A DNA stretch of 52,479 bases from MGBC131033 sp910585655 (GCA_949502025.1 CATBCG010000060.1:1-52479); one strand, 5' to 3'; positions 17,031 to 26,068 are shown, counted from the first letter of the stretch. The notes: a model not told the origin generated them from the sequence alone. Made by a program: numbers and translations.

Positions 17031-17039
17031 TGCTATAAT
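17031..17039 (+). promoter_or_regulatory. Extended -10 promoter before the leucine-rich repeat gene
   Basis: TGCTATAAT is a perfect extended -10 element. Transcription would start near 17046 and pass through the R2 hairpin element, which may terminate or attenuate it. Confidence 0.5.
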
Positions 17040-17090
17040 CAGACTTGAGAATACAAAGGAACAGTTCTTTTTTCTCGTATGAATGGAAGA

Positions 17091-17147
17091 GGTTGCCGTC
17101 CGGCAACCGCGCTCGGCGCGAGAATTCCACTCTGTGGAATTCTTTTT
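17091..17147 (+). repeat. Dispersed three-hairpin element R2, copy 1
   Basis: Three consecutive hairpins: GGTTGCCG/CGGCAACC (17091-17108), CGCGC/GCGCG (17108-17120), and GAATTCCAC/GTGGAATTC (17122-17142) followed by TTTTT. The last one is terminator-like. The second and third are shared with the copy at 26069; the first has a different sequence but the same design. It sits between promoter and start codon of the repeat-protein gene. Confidence 0.7.
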
Positions 17148-17181
17148 CAAATATTTTGGAGAAAGCAAGGAGGAAAAAAGA

Positions 17182-17895
17182 ATGAAGGAACAAAACAGAA
17201 AGAGAAAAGAAAAAATCAGCCGTTTACTGGCAATGTACCTGATATTTCTGATGGTGTGCCAGATGTGCCAGGTGGCACATGTTCAGGCGGCAGAGGGAAC
17301 ATTTCAGATTAAAAATGGAGTATTAGTAGCATATCAGGGAGCAGGCTCCAAGGTGACAATCCCGAAAGGAGTAACGAAGATTGGAGAGCGTGCATTTTAT
17401 GGGTGCGACGCGTTAACAAAGGTAACGATCCCGGCAGGTGTGACAGAGATTGGTGACTATGCGTTTTACGATTGCAGCAGTTTAAAAAATATAACACTGC
17501 CGAACGGCATGACAAAAATTGGAAAGAACGCCTTTTCCGGCTGCAGCAGTCTTACCAAAATGACAATCCCAGAGAGTATGACAACAATCAGTGACTGGGT
17601 CTTTTCTGAATGCAGCAGTTTAAAGAGTGTGACTTTCCTGGGCAGCAAGACAGCGCTGGGGGGTTTTGTATTTGACAGTTGCAGTAGTTTAAAAAGTGTG
17701 ACGTTTCCAGATGGTATGACAGAGCTTGGAAATCGTACCTTTAATAATTGCAAAAGCTTAGTCAGTGTGACACTTCCAGAGAGTATGACTACGATAGGCT
17801 ATGGCATGTTTTTTTGGTGCAGCGGCTTAACTGATGTGACAATCCCGAAAAAGGTAACGACGATTCACAGTGAAGCATTTCAAGGTAGAGGATAG
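17182..17895 (+). pseudogene. Leucine-rich repeat (BspA-type) surface protein, 5' part of a frameshifted gene
   Basis: 237 aa N-terminal part. A signal peptide (residues 1 to about 37, ending VQAAEG) is followed by seven LRR_5 units of about 23 residues with the pattern AFxxCSSLxxVTIPxGVTxIG. The frame runs into a stop at 17893 after HSEAFQGRG, while the same repeats continue in another frame (+1) from about 17896 to 19585, so the gene is split by a frameshift. Start ATG at 17182 follows AAGGAGG by 8 nt; the frame open from 17083 lies over the R2 repeat and is not used. Intact homologues are secreted or surface proteins that bind host or matrix ligands. A sequencing error could also produce this. 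Confidence 0.8.
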
Positions 17896-19585
17896 TGCAT
17901 TTTACGGATGCAGCAGTCTGGAACATGTGGCGATTCCGGAAACGGTACAAGAGATTGGCACCGCTGCATTTTCCGGAACGCTCTGGCTAAAAGAGCAGCA
18001 GCAAAAGAACCCGCTTGTGATGGTAAATACGATATTGGTAGATGGGGAAATGGCAGAAGGGGATATCCTGATTCCAGAGGGTGTCACCATGATAAGCGGA
18101 AGGGCGTTTGCAGGCTGCAATAATTTAACTAGTGTGACGATGCCAGACAGTGTGAAAAGGATTGGTATGGAAGCTTTCTCTGAGTGCAGCAATTTAGTTT
18201 GTGTGGCAAGAACAGAGAAGGAGACAACAGAGAAAGAGACAGCAGCGGACGGACAAAGCTATCCAGAGGGTATGGCGCTTCCGGAGGAGAAAAGAACGAT
18301 TGGGGGCAGGGCATTTTATAAGTGCAGCCGTTTAAAGAGTGTGACACTTCCGGAAGGTATCACAGCGATTCACTATTCTGCCTTTTATAAGTGTAAAAAG
18401 CTGACCAGTATAAGGATCCCGGAGGGTGTGACAGAGCTTGAAGCAGACGTGTTTTCCGGGTGTAGCCGTTTGAACGATATTGTAATTCCGGAAAGTGTAA
18501 CAACGATTGGTCAGAATGCTTTTAAGGGAACAGCTTGGTTAAAGACACAGCAAGAGGAAAATCCACTGGTAGTCGTAAATCATATTTTGATAGATGGGAC
18601 GATGGTAAAAGGGGAGGTTGTCATTCCAGACGGCGTTACCAGGATAGGTAATGGAATATTTTCCGGGTGTACCAGTTTAGCGAGCGTGACGATTCCAGAC
18701 AGTGTGACCATCATAGATGAATTTTCTTTTTCCGGGTGCAGCAGTTTAACCGATGTGACAATTCCAAAAGGAGTGAAAAAGATTGGCAAAAGTGCGTTTT
18801 CCGGGTGCAGCAGTTTAACAAGTATCACGATCCCGGAAGGCGTGACAGCGATTAGTACCACTACATTTTATAACTGCAAAAGTTTAAAAAGTGTCACGAT
18901 TCCGAAAACGGTGAAAAAGATTGGAACGTATGCGTTTTCCGGGTGCAGCAGTTTAACAAGCATAACAATTCCGGAAGGGGTGAAAACAATTCCAGAGGGA
19001 GCATTCTGGGAGTGCAGTAGCTTAACCAATGTGACCATTCCAAAAAGCATGAGAACAATTGGCTATTTTGCGTTTTATCGTTGCAGCAGTTTAACTAGCA
19101 TAACATTTCCGAAAGGGATTACAACGATTGGCAGAGGGGCATTTTGTGAGTGCAGCGGTTTAAAAAAGGTGACACTTCCAAAAGGATTAAAAACGATCGA
19201 TGACGAAGCGTTTTATGATTGCAGCGCCTTAAAGAATGTGACCTTCCCGGACAGTATAACACGGATTGACAGTGAAGCGTTTGAAGGAACCGCCTGGTTA
19301 AAAGCACAGCGAAAAAAGAACCCGCTCGTCGTGGTGAATCATATCTTGATAGATGGAAGAACAGCTAAGGGAAATGTGACTATTCCAAAGGGTGTGAAAA
19401 CAGTGAGCGGCAGTGTATTTTATAACTGTACTCGTTTAAAAAGTGTAACCATTCCTAGCAGTGTAACAAAGATTAGCGAATATGCGTTTCTGGGTTGCAG
19501 TGATAAATTGGTTATCTATGGGAAAAAAGATTCTGTTGCAGAACGCTATGCAAAAAAGAAAGGATATTCCTTTGTGGTAAAGTAA
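17870..19585 (+). pseudogene. Leucine-rich repeat (BspA-type) surface protein, 3' part of a frameshifted gene
   Basis: Open frame of 571 codons continuing the preceding gene in the +1 frame. About 20 LRR_5 units are present. Three are a variant type in which AFxGTxWLxxQ is followed by NPLVxVNxILxDG and a shorter strand (near 17970, 18530 and 19280). One unit is interrupted by a charged insert (TEKETTEKETAADG, near 18215). The end, CSDKLVIYGKKDSVAERYAKKKGY, is the usual closing cap of BspA-like proteins. No ribosome binding site or signal peptide precedes the ATG at 17870, so alone it would probably not be made or exported. Near-identical units make it prone to recombination, a likely cause of the frameshift. 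Confidence 0.8.
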
Positions 19586-19614
19586 AAAAATACAGGAAAC
19601 GACGCTGGCAGCAA

Positions 19615-19647
19615 ATCCCCTTTGTAGAGTACGTCTGCAAGGGGGAT
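19615..19647 (+). other. Stable intergenic hairpin
   Basis: ATCCCCTTTGTAGA pairs with TCTGCAAGGGGGAT (14 bp with G-T pairs) between the repeat-protein gene and the AAA/nuclease gene. No T run follows, so it is not a typical terminator; it may be an RNA stability or regulatory structure. Confidence 0.5.
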
Positions 19648-19687
19648 AACATTCAGGAAAAACAAATCAGGGAAGGAGAACGTGAAT

Positions 19688-21397
19688 ATGTATCAACCAT
19701 TACCAGTGGGCGTAGATGATTTTGAAAAATTGGTGACAACAGGATATTATTTTGTGGATAAAACGCTTCTGATCAAAGATCTGCTGGACAAAAAGGGAGA
19801 GGTCAATTTGTTTACTCGTCCCAGGAGATTTGGAAAAACTTTAAATGTCAGTATGATCCGCTATTTTTTTGAGGATAGAAGAGATCGGGAGGGAAACAAG
19901 GTAGCAGATACGCCGTTGTTTGCGGGGACAAATATTCTGGCATGTGGAACGAAGTATACACAGCATATGGGGGCTTATCCGGTGATCAACCTGACCTTAA
20001 AATCAGTTAAGCAGAGGAACATAAAAACATCTTTTGCGATGTTAAAGAGAGGAATTTCGGATGAGTTTAGACGTCATTCGTTTCTACTGCCGACACTGGC
20101 GTTAAAGGAGGATCAGGAACGATTTTATTCTTTGATGACAGAAAAAGCAGAGCTAGAGAGTTATTGTGATGCCCTGAAATTTTTGTCGGGATGTATGTAT
20201 TATTATTATGGTAAAAAAACGATTATTCTGATTGACGAATATGATGTTCCGTTAGAGAGCGCTTATTTTAACGGTTATTATGAAGAAATGGTGGATTTTA
20301 TCCGTTCCTTGTTTGAATCCGCCCTAAAAACGAATCTTTATCTGGAATTTGCCGTTATTACAGGTTGTCTTAGGATTTCCAAGGAGTCTATTTTTACTGG
20401 GATGAACAATTTGCGGATCATCTCAATTTTGTCCAAGGATTATGACGAATATTTCGGCTTCACGGAGCCAGAGGTACAAAAGTTGTGTGAGGATTACGGC
20501 ATACCAGAAAAATATTCGACGATCAAGGAATGGTATGATGGCTATTTGTTTGGCAATGCTCATGTATATAATCCATGGAGTGTGATTTTATATCTCTGTG
20601 ACCTGATGGCATATCGGAGTGAATTTCCGATGCCGTATTGGGCTAATACTAGCTCGAACAGCGTTGTCCGTAGTATGATTGATTTGGCAGATCAGGATAC
20701 AAAAGATGAGATGGAGAGGGTGATAGAGGGGATGGCAGTGGAAAAGCCAATCCATGAGGACATTACGTATGGGGAAATGGAAAAAAGTATAAACAACCTC
20801 TGGAATTTTATGTTTTTTACCGGATATTTCCGCAAGGAGGGAGAGCGGATGGACGCGGGGCAGCGTTATATGACGTTGACGATTCCAAATGAGGAGGTTC
20901 GCTATATTTTTCGCAATAAAGTGTTGGAGTGGTTTGATGAGCAGATAAAAGCGAGAGATCAGAGTCGTCTGTTTACCGCCTTTTTGGAGTTAAATACCGA
21001 GGTAGTGCAGGAAGAAATCGAAGAAATGTTGCAGACGACGATCAGCTTTTATGATTATTATGAAAGCTTTTATCATGGCTTTTTAGCAGGGATTTTATAT
21101 GGAATTGACGGCTATGTGGTAAAATCGAACCGGGAGGGCGGAACAGGGAGAACCGATCTGTTTATCCGCCCGGTGTCCAGAAGGAAAACGGCGTATGTGG
21201 TAGAGTTTAAGGTAGCAGGAAGTTATCAGGAGTTGTCAGAAAAAGCAGAGGACGCTTTAAAGCAGATAGCCGAACGGGGTTATGAGAAGGAGTTAAACGA
21301 TGACGGTTATGAGAAAACTGTATCTTATGGGATTGCTTTTTTCGGGAAAAATTGTGAAGTGAGAGTAAAACCCAATATAGATACGAATGGGAGGTAA
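19688..21397 (+). CDS. AAA-ATPase-like / PD-(D/E)XK nuclease domain protein
   Basis: 569 aa. The N-terminal part matches the AAA-ATPase_like (PF09820) pattern: YYFVDKTLLIKDLL, then a P-loop-like RPRRFGKTLNVSMI near residue 45, and IILIDEYDVPLESA as Walker B near residue 180. The C-terminal part has the PD-(D/E)XK nuclease pattern (PF08011 type): GRTDLFIRPVSR, then YVVEFKV about residue 500, with aspartate and E-x-K in place. These proteins are abundant and often multicopy in gut Clostridia and Bacteroidetes; their role is unknown, with links to DNA mobility or defence only suggested. ATG at 19688 is preferred to GTG 19682 because AAGGAG lies at 19673-19678. No operon partner. Confidence 0.85.
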   Translation: MYQPLPVGVDDFEKLVTTGYYFVDKTLLIKDLLDKKGEVNLFTRPRRFGKTLNVSMIRYFFEDRRDREGNKVADTPLFAGTNILACGTKYTQHMGAYPVINLTLKSVKQRNIKTSFAMLKRGISDEFRRHSFLLPTLALKEDQERFYSLMTEKAELESYCDALKFLSGCMYYYYGKKTIILIDEYDVPLESAYFNGYYEEMVDFIRSLFESALKTNLYLEFAVITGCLRISKESIFTGMNNLRIISILSKDYDEYFGFTEPEVQKLCEDYGIPEKYSTIKEWYDGYLFGNAHVYNPWSVILYLCDLMAYRSEFPMPYWANTSSNSVVRSMIDLADQDTKDEMERVIEGMAVEKPIHEDITYGEMEKSINNLWNFMFFTGYFRKEGERMDAGQRYMTLTIPNEEVRYIFRNKVLEWFDEQIKARDQSRLFTAFLELNTEVVQEEIEEMLQTTISFYDYYESFYHGFLAGILYGIDGYVVKSNREGGTGRTDLFIRPVSRRKTAYVVEFKVAGSYQELSEKAEDALKQIAERGYEKELNDDGYEKTVSYGIAFFGKNCEVRVKPNIDTNGR

Positions 21398-21463
21398 ACG
21401 ATGCTATATAAAAACAAGATATCGGGTGATCCTTTTTATATTATGAGCAGAGAGCATTCCATC

Positions 21464-21493
21464 TTGACAAACCAGAGCAAAATGGGATAAAAT
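21464..21493 (+). promoter_or_regulatory. Promoter of prfC
   Basis: TTGACA at 21464-21469, 18 bp, TAAAAT at 21488-21493, about 30 nt before the ribosome binding site. The spacer 21398-21520 holds nothing else recognisable. Confidence 0.6.
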
Positions 21494-21532
21494 GCCTACC
21501 GGAAATTAAAATGTAAAAAGGTGGTTGCCGGA

Positions 21533-23134
21533 ATGGAGAGAACAATGGCGGATTATGCAAAGGAAATAGAGAAACGGCGGACATTTGCGATCATTTCGCA
21601 CCCGGATGCCGGAAAGACGACGCTGACGGAAAAGCTTTTGCTGTACGGCGGGGCGATCAATCTGGCTGGTTCGGTCAAGGGGCGGAAAACCGCCAGACAT
21701 GCGGTATCGGACTGGATGGAGATCGAAAAGGAAAGAGGAATTTCTGTTACTTCCTCCGTGATGCAGTTTAATTATGATGGGTATTGTATCAATATCCTGG
21801 ATACGCCGGGGCATCAGGATTTCTCAGAAGATACGTATCGAACGCTGATGGCGGCGGATTCAGCCGTGATGGTGATCGATGCTTCTAAGGGTGTGGAGGC
21901 GCAAACGATTAAGCTGTTTAAGGTCTGTGTGATGCGGCATATCCCGATTTTTACCTTTATCAATAAGATGGATCGAGAGGCAAATGATACCTTTGAGTTG
22001 TTAGACGAAATTGAAAGTGTGCTGGGGATTCGTACCTGCCCGATCAACTGGCCGATTGGCTGCGGGAAAAATTTCAAAGGGGTCTATGACAGACAAAGCC
22101 AGACGATTGCCCGTTTTACAGCAGCGAACGCCGGGCAGAAGGAAGTCGAGACGGTAGAGGTTTCGATTGGGGATCCGTCTTTAGACGATCTGATCGGAGC
22201 CCTAAACCATCAGACGTTATGCGAGGAAATTGAGCTGTTAGACGGGGCAAGTGCGGAATTTGATATGGAGGAGGTCAGCCGTGGGGAACTGTCTCCGGTG
22301 TTTTTTGGCTCTGCTTTGACGAATTTCGGTGTGGAAACCTTTTTAAAGCATTTCCTGGCGATGACGTATTCGCCGATGCCGCGGATGTCGGATGTGGGCA
22401 GTATCGATCCGCTAAAGGAAGAGTTTTCTGCCTTTGTGTTTAAAATTCAGGCTAATATGAACAAAGCGCACCGAGATCGAATTGCTTTTATGCGGATTTG
22501 TTCTGGTAAATTTGAGGCTGGAATGGAAGTCAATCATGTGCAGCAAGGGAAAAAGGTTCGTCTGACGCAGCCGCAGCAGTTGATGGCACAGGAGCGTAAA
22601 ATCATTGAAGAAGCTTATGCAGGGGATATTATCGGAGTGTTTGATCCAGGGATTTTTTCTATTGGCGATACGCTTTGTATGCTTGGAAAGAAATTTTGTT
22701 TTGAAGGGATTCCGACCTTTGCCCCGGAGCATTTTGCCAGAGTGCGCCAGATGGATACGATGAAACGGAAGCAGTTTATCAAAGGAATTGAGCAGATTGC
22801 TCAAGAAGGTGCGATCCAGATTTTTCAGGAATTTAATACGGGGATGGAGGAAATCATCGTCGGCGTGGTCGGTGTGCTGCAGTTTGATGTATTAAAATTC
22901 CGCCTGGAATCGGAATATAATGTAGAAATTAAAATGGATACGTTGCCATATGAGCATATTCGCTGGATTGAAAATCAGGATATCGACGTGGCTGGATTAT
23001 CTGTAACAAGCGACACCAAAAAAGTACGGGATATGAAAGGGAATCCGTTGTTGCTATTTACTCATCCATGGAGTGTGAAAACCGTGTTGGAGCGAAACGA
23101 AGGGCTGGAGCTGGCGGAGTTTGGACGCTGGTAA
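21533..23134 (+). CDS. prfC: Peptide chain release factor 3
   Basis: 533 aa translational GTPase that recycles RF1/RF2 from the ribosome after termination. G1 is SHPDAGKTTLTEK, the switch I region DWMEIEKERGISVTSSV, G3 ILDTPGHQDFSEDTY, G4 FINKMDREANDT; domains II and III follow (EFSAFVFKIQANM, VGVLQFDVLKFRLESEYNVE), all characteristic of RF3 rather than EF-G. Length fits the family. Three in-frame starts are possible: GTG 21521, ATG 21533 (AAGGTGG at 21518-21524) and ATG 21545 (GGAG at 21535-21538, spacing 6), which would begin MADYAKEIEKRR as in most homologues. Single-gene transcript by its own promoter. Confidence 0.93.
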   Translation: MERTMADYAKEIEKRRTFAIISHPDAGKTTLTEKLLLYGGAINLAGSVKGRKTARHAVSDWMEIEKERGISVTSSVMQFNYDGYCINILDTPGHQDFSEDTYRTLMAADSAVMVIDASKGVEAQTIKLFKVCVMRHIPIFTFINKMDREANDTFELLDEIESVLGIRTCPINWPIGCGKNFKGVYDRQSQTIARFTAANAGQKEVETVEVSIGDPSLDDLIGALNHQTLCEEIELLDGASAEFDMEEVSRGELSPVFFGSALTNFGVETFLKHFLAMTYSPMPRMSDVGSIDPLKEEFSAFVFKIQANMNKAHRDRIAFMRICSGKFEAGMEVNHVQQGKKVRLTQPQQLMAQERKIIEEAYAGDIIGVFDPGIFSIGDTLCMLGKKFCFEGIPTFAPEHFARVRQMDTMKRKQFIKGIEQIAQEGAIQIFQEFNTGMEEIIVGVVGVLQFDVLKFRLESEYNVEIKMDTLPYEHIRWIENQDIDVAGLSVTSDTKKVRDMKGNPLLLFTHPWSVKTVLERNEGLELAEFGRW

Positions 23135-23150
23135 AAGAACGAAGTGCAGC

Positions 23151-23179
23151 TTGCCTTTTCCCTCTGCCTATGTTATGAT
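23151..23179 (+). promoter_or_regulatory. Promoter of the sugar isomerase-like gene
   Basis: TTGCCT at 23151-23156, 17 bp, TATGAT at 23174-23179 with an extended TG (TGTTATGAT). AGAAGGAGG precedes the start codon at 23222. Confidence 0.65.
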
Positions 23180-23221
23180 GATTTTATCAAAAATGATCAA
23201 AGATAGAAGGAGGATTTTGTT

Positions 23222-24112
23222 ATGCAGTTAGGAATCGGTACGTATTCTTTTGGCGGGATTGCCAGCTATCTCGGATTGGGGCCGACGTTGCTGGAAAAGT
23301 TTCAGACGATCAAAAGCTTAGGGTTTGACAGTGTGGAGCTGCTGCCGGTCGATCTGGACAACGATGTGGAGGATATCAAAAAATGGCTGGCAGAGACAGG
23401 TCTGAAGGTGACTTCTATTCATGCTGAGCCAACAGAGGAAATCGTAAAGAAGATGGCAGAACTCGGTGGACAGGCTGTTATCTGGGCAGGAACTCCGTTT
23501 TGCAACAAAGAAGAGGCGATTGAGGTAGCGCACTTGCTCGATCAGATGGCAGAGATGGCAGAGCCTTACGGAATCAAAATCGGTTATCACAACCACAGTC
23601 AGGAGTTTTATTTTGACGAAGGAAAGAGCTTGCTAGAGCATTTGCTTGACAACAGCAGCAAGTGTTATTCCCAATTGGATTGCGGCTGGGCGCAGAATGG
23701 CGGTATGTATCCGCCGTATTTTATCCGTAAATATAAAAACCGTATTATTTCTATCCATGTAAAAGAAAATGCCAGGGTAGCAGGACCGGGAGAAAAGCCG
23801 GCTTCCCGTCATGCAGACAATCCAAACCCAGGCGGCATGTTTGCCAATGTAAAAGAAATGTCGTTAGAGGAACGTCAGAAAATCCTGGAAGGCTTTGAGA
23901 AGAGATTTGCAGAGAAAGAAGAAGGCGACCGCTTCCAGGTGCAGTGTAAAATGGGCGCTCCGGAGTCCAATATGAACTGGCAGGAGATTAAAAATGCTTT
24001 GGACGAGCAGGATTTCGATGCGTTCTGGGTGGTAGAGCGTGAAGGATTCTATGACGAACATGATACCTGTATCGCAGACGATTGCGCTTATGTTCGCAAC
24101 CATGTAAAGTAA
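23222..24112 (+). CDS. Sugar phosphate isomerase/epimerase family TIM-barrel protein
   Basis: 296 aa protein of the AP endonuclease 2 / xylose isomerase-like superfamily. Pattern elements: LGFDSVELLPVDL (first metal-side strand), VTSIHAEPT, KIGYHNHSQEF, YSQLDCGWAQNGG, ISIHVKEN and FWVVEREG, where the glutamate, histidine and aspartate residues would bind a divalent metal. Such enzymes isomerise or epimerise sugars and inositol derivatives. No neighbouring sugar genes narrow the substrate; it is a single-gene unit with its own promoter and terminator. Family assignment is firm, reaction is not. Confidence 0.82.
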   Translation: MQLGIGTYSFGGIASYLGLGPTLLEKFQTIKSLGFDSVELLPVDLDNDVEDIKKWLAETGLKVTSIHAEPTEEIVKKMAELGGQAVIWAGTPFCNKEEAIEVAHLLDQMAEMAEPYGIKIGYHNHSQEFYFDEGKSLLEHLLDNSSKCYSQLDCGWAQNGGMYPPYFIRKYKNRIISIHVKENARVAGPGEKPASRHADNPNPGGMFANVKEMSLEERQKILEGFEKRFAEKEEGDRFQVQCKMGAPESNMNWQEIKNALDEQDFDAFWVVEREGFYDEHDTCIADDCAYVRNHVK

Positions 24113-24129
24113 AACTGTATCCGTAATAA

Positions 24130-24166
24130 AAGCGTCATAGATGAGTTTCTGTCTATGGCGTTTTTT
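24130..24166 (+). terminator. Intrinsic terminator
   Basis: AAGCGTCATAGA pairs with TCTATGGCGTTT and is followed by a T run. It ends the sugar isomerase-like transcript. Confidence 0.85.
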
Positions 24167-24213
24167 GTATGATAGGAAAGCCCTCCGGGTGGGAGCGCAC
24201 TACGGCGGAATGG
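24167..24213. repeat. Dispersed intergenic repeat R1, second short form
   Basis: ATGATAGGAAAG is followed directly by CCCTCCGGGTGGGAGCGCAC. Compared with the full copies it lacks the part between two AAAG words, so it differs from the short form at 5449 in its deletion end points. Confidence 0.6.
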
Positions 24214-24230
24214 AAAAATTTAAAAAATCC

Positions 24231-24260
24231 TTGACATTGATCTTGTGCCTGTGATAGAAT
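24231..24260 (+). promoter_or_regulatory. Promoter of infC-rpmI-rplT
   Basis: Perfect TTGACA at 24231-24236, 18 bp, TAGAAT at 24255-24260 with an upstream TG. It starts a leader of about 390 nt. Confidence 0.75.
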
Positions 24261-24266
24261 ATAGAA

Positions 24267-24532
24267 GCTGTATGTATCGGGGATTTGGCAGCCATTTTGT
24301 GGACGCTGCCGGATTTATACATACAACCCTAGAACAGCCAGAGCCAAGCGCTATCTGGGTGTTATAAAAGTGAAGTATCCGCTTCCACCCTGACACGTTC
24401 CTTTTGCAGTGTTATAAGACATCCTTTGGGAAAGGAATTGTGGCTGTGGTTTACTGTTAAATAACAAGCTTGTCTGTAGTATTTACAGGCAGGCTATGGA
24501 AACGTGGATAACTTTGCTTTCCACGTTTTTTC
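24267..24532 (+). ncRNA. L20-type autoregulatory leader with attenuator
   Basis: The long leader of the infC operon contains pairable arms TGTATGTAT (24269 on) with ATACATACA (near 24318), plus TTGGCAGCC and GGACGCTGCC-type arms between, and ends in a terminator hairpin, GGAAACGTGG with CCACGTTTTT, at 24498-24532. In Bacillus and related Firmicutes a leader of this kind binds ribosomal protein L20, which promotes premature termination (L20 leader). The assignment rests on position, size and the terminator; the L20-binding core was not aligned. Confidence 0.65.
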
Positions 24533-24655
24533 TATGTACAGAGCCGCATAAGGAATTTTGCCGTTTGACGGCGACATGGGGCTCGTGCGGCGAGTAGAAG
24601 AAAGACGTGTAGAAGCAAACAAACTAGCTGCAATGGAATTAGGAGGTGCTCTACT

Positions 24656-25162
24656 ATTAGCGATTTAATGATTAATGAGCAGATCAGGGACCGGGAAATA
24701 CGTTTGATCGGCGAAAATGGAGAACAGCTTGGCATTATGTCTGCCAGGGATGCAATGAAGCTTGCCAGGGAAGCAAATCTGGATCTGGTAAAGATTGCCC
24801 CGACAGCGAAGCCGCCGGTATGCAAGATCATTGATTATGGCAAGTACCGTTATGAGTTGTCCAGGAAGGAAAAGGAAGCCAGAAGGAAACAGAAAACAAC
24901 TGAAGTAAAGGAAATCCGTTTATCGCCGAATATTGATACGAACGACCTGAATACCAAGGCAAACCAGGCTAGGAAGTTCCTAGAGAAAGGGGATAAGGTA
25001 AAGGTATCGCTTCGGTTCCGAGGACGTGAGATGGCTCATGTGGCTTCTAGTAAGCAAATCCTGGATGATTTCTTTGAGAAGATTTCAGACGTTGCCGTGG
25101 TAGAAAAGCCCGCCAAAATGGAGGGCAGAAGCATGATTATGTTTGTAGGAGAGAAACGTTAA
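24656..25162 (+). CDS. infC: Translation initiation factor IF-3
   Basis: 168 aa. IF3 prevents premature subunit joining and checks the start codon and initiator tRNA. The N-domain begins LMINEQIRDREIRLIGENGEQLG, linker lysine-rich RKEKEARRKQK near residue 85, C-domain KVKVSLRFRGREMAH near 125. The first ATG in frame is at 24668, but AGGAGG at 24641-24646 is spaced correctly (9 nt) for ATT at 24656, giving M-S-D-L-M-I-N-E, the usual length of family members. An AUU start is the known self-control device of infC: excess IF3 rejects its own non-canonical start. It is followed 83 nt later by rpmI. Confidence 0.93.
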   Translation: MSDLMINEQIRDREIRLIGENGEQLGIMSARDAMKLAREANLDLVKIAPTAKPPVCKIIDYGKYRYELSRKEKEARRKQKTTEVKEIRLSPNIDTNDLNTKANQARKFLEKGDKVKVSLRFRGREMAHVASSKQILDDFFEKISDVAVVEKPAKMEGRSMIMFVGEKR

Positions 25163-25174
25163 GTGCTGAAGAAC

Positions 25175-25195
25175 CAAGCCGAACGCGGTTCGGCT
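25175..25195 (+). other. Hairpin in the infC-rpmI spacer
   Basis: AAGCCGAAC, GCG loop, GTTCGGCTT: a 9 bp perfect stem 12 nt after the infC stop. It is followed by AAAC, not T, so it is more likely an RNA processing or stability element than a terminator. Confidence 0.5.
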
Positions 25196-25245
25196 TAAAC
25201 AGCAGGAAAAAGATTTATGCGGAACTTAAATAGGAGGAATGAATT

Positions 25246-25443
25246 ATGCCAAAAATGAAAACCAAAAGCGCTGCCAAGAAGCGTTTTAAAACAACAGGAA
25301 CCGGCAAAATTATGAGAATGAAGGCTTACAAGAGCCATATTTTGACAAAGAAATCTCCAAAGCGGAAGAGAAATTTAAGAAAGACGACTGAGTTAGACGC
25401 TACCAATTTAAAGAACATGAAAAAGGTTATGCCGTACAGCTAG
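25246..25443 (+). CDS. rpmI: 50S ribosomal protein L35
   Basis: 65 aa, very basic. MPKMKTKSAAKKRFKTTGTG and HILTKKSPKRKRNLR are the standard L35 signature, and the length is that of the family. ATAGGAGGAATGAATT precedes the ATG. Middle gene of the infC-rpmI-rplT operon. The 118 nt spacer to rplT holds a further stem, CTTATCTGCC with GGCAGGATAGG. Confidence 0.96.
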   Translation: MPKMKTKSAAKKRFKTTGTGKIMRMKAYKSHILTKKSPKRKRNLRKTTELDATNLKNMKKVMPYS

Positions 25444-25561
25444 GCAGCGTTGATACAGAAGTAAGAGTGGTAGAAAAAGGCTTATCTGCCGTTTGGGGCA
25501 GGATAGGCAGAGAAGAAAAGTGCTTGTATAACTGCGTGTGCAGTTGGAATGGAGGAAAAAT

Positions 25562-25918
25562 ATGGCAAGAATTAAAGGCGGTATGAACGCCAGAAAGAAA
25601 CATAATCGGGTATTAAAGCTGGCAAAGGGTTATAGAGGTGCCAGAAGTAAGCAGTATCGGGTAGCAAAGCAGTCTGTAATGCGTGCGCTGACCGCTTCCT
25701 ATGCAGGACGGAAGCAGAAAAAGAGACAGTTCCGTCAGCTTTGGATTGCCCGTATCAATGCAGCAGCTAGATTAAACGGGTTGTCCTACAGTCGTTTTAT
25801 GTATGGCTTAAAGATGGCAAACGTAGAGGTCAACCGGAAGATGCTTGCAGAGCTGGCAGTCAACGATCCGGAAGGCTTTACCGCACTGGCTGAGACTGCA
25901 AAGGCAAAACTGGCTTAA
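25562..25918 (+). CDS. rplT: 50S ribosomal protein L20
   Basis: 118 aa. MARIKGGMNARKKHNRVLKLAKGYRGARS and WIARINAAARLNGLSYSRFM are diagnostic; the N-terminal arm is basic and the globular C-terminal half binds 23S rRNA. Besides assembling the large subunit it is probably the autorepressor acting on the operon leader. The ATG at 25562 has GGAGG before it; the longer open frame from 25538 lacks support. The operon ends with a terminator 28 nt later. Confidence 0.96.
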   Translation: MARIKGGMNARKKHNRVLKLAKGYRGARSKQYRVAKQSVMRALTASYAGRKQKKRQFRQLWIARINAAARLNGLSYSRFMYGLKMANVEVNRKMLAELAVNDPEGFTALAETAKAKLA

Positions 25919-25945
25919 AAGACTCTTCGGTTAAAACAGAAATGA

Positions 25946-25989
25946 GATGCAGTCCGTAAAACAGAAGTTGTTTGCGGGCTGTATTTTTC
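25946..25989 (+). terminator. Intrinsic terminator of the infC operon
   Basis: ATGCAGTCCGTAAA pairs with TTTGCGGGCTGTAT, followed by TTTT. It is immediately followed by repeat R1. Confidence 0.85.
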
Positions 25990-26057
25990 ATATGGTAGGA
26001 AAGTTCTCCGAACTTCCCTATCATACAAAAGCCCTCCGGGGGATGCGCACTTCGCGC
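25989..26057. repeat. Dispersed intergenic repeat R1, full copy
   Basis: The hairpin TATGGTAGGAAAGTTC, TCC, GAACTTCCCTATCATA (25991-26025, one bulged base) is followed by CAAAAGCCCTCCGGGGGATG and a GCGCACTTCGCGC stem. A second full copy is at 52245 and a partial third copy begins at 26125. Confidence 0.75.
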
Positions 26058-26068
26058 CTAAGGAAAAT

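Noticed and set aside
17902..19307. Several minus-strand frames across the leucine-rich repeat gene
   Set aside because: They are reverse images of the repeats and recur only because the sequence is repetitive.
17340..19585. Regular repeats near 69 bp, considered as CRISPR or satellite DNA
   Set aside because: They code for 23-residue LRR units in frame; spacers are not unique and repeats are imperfect.
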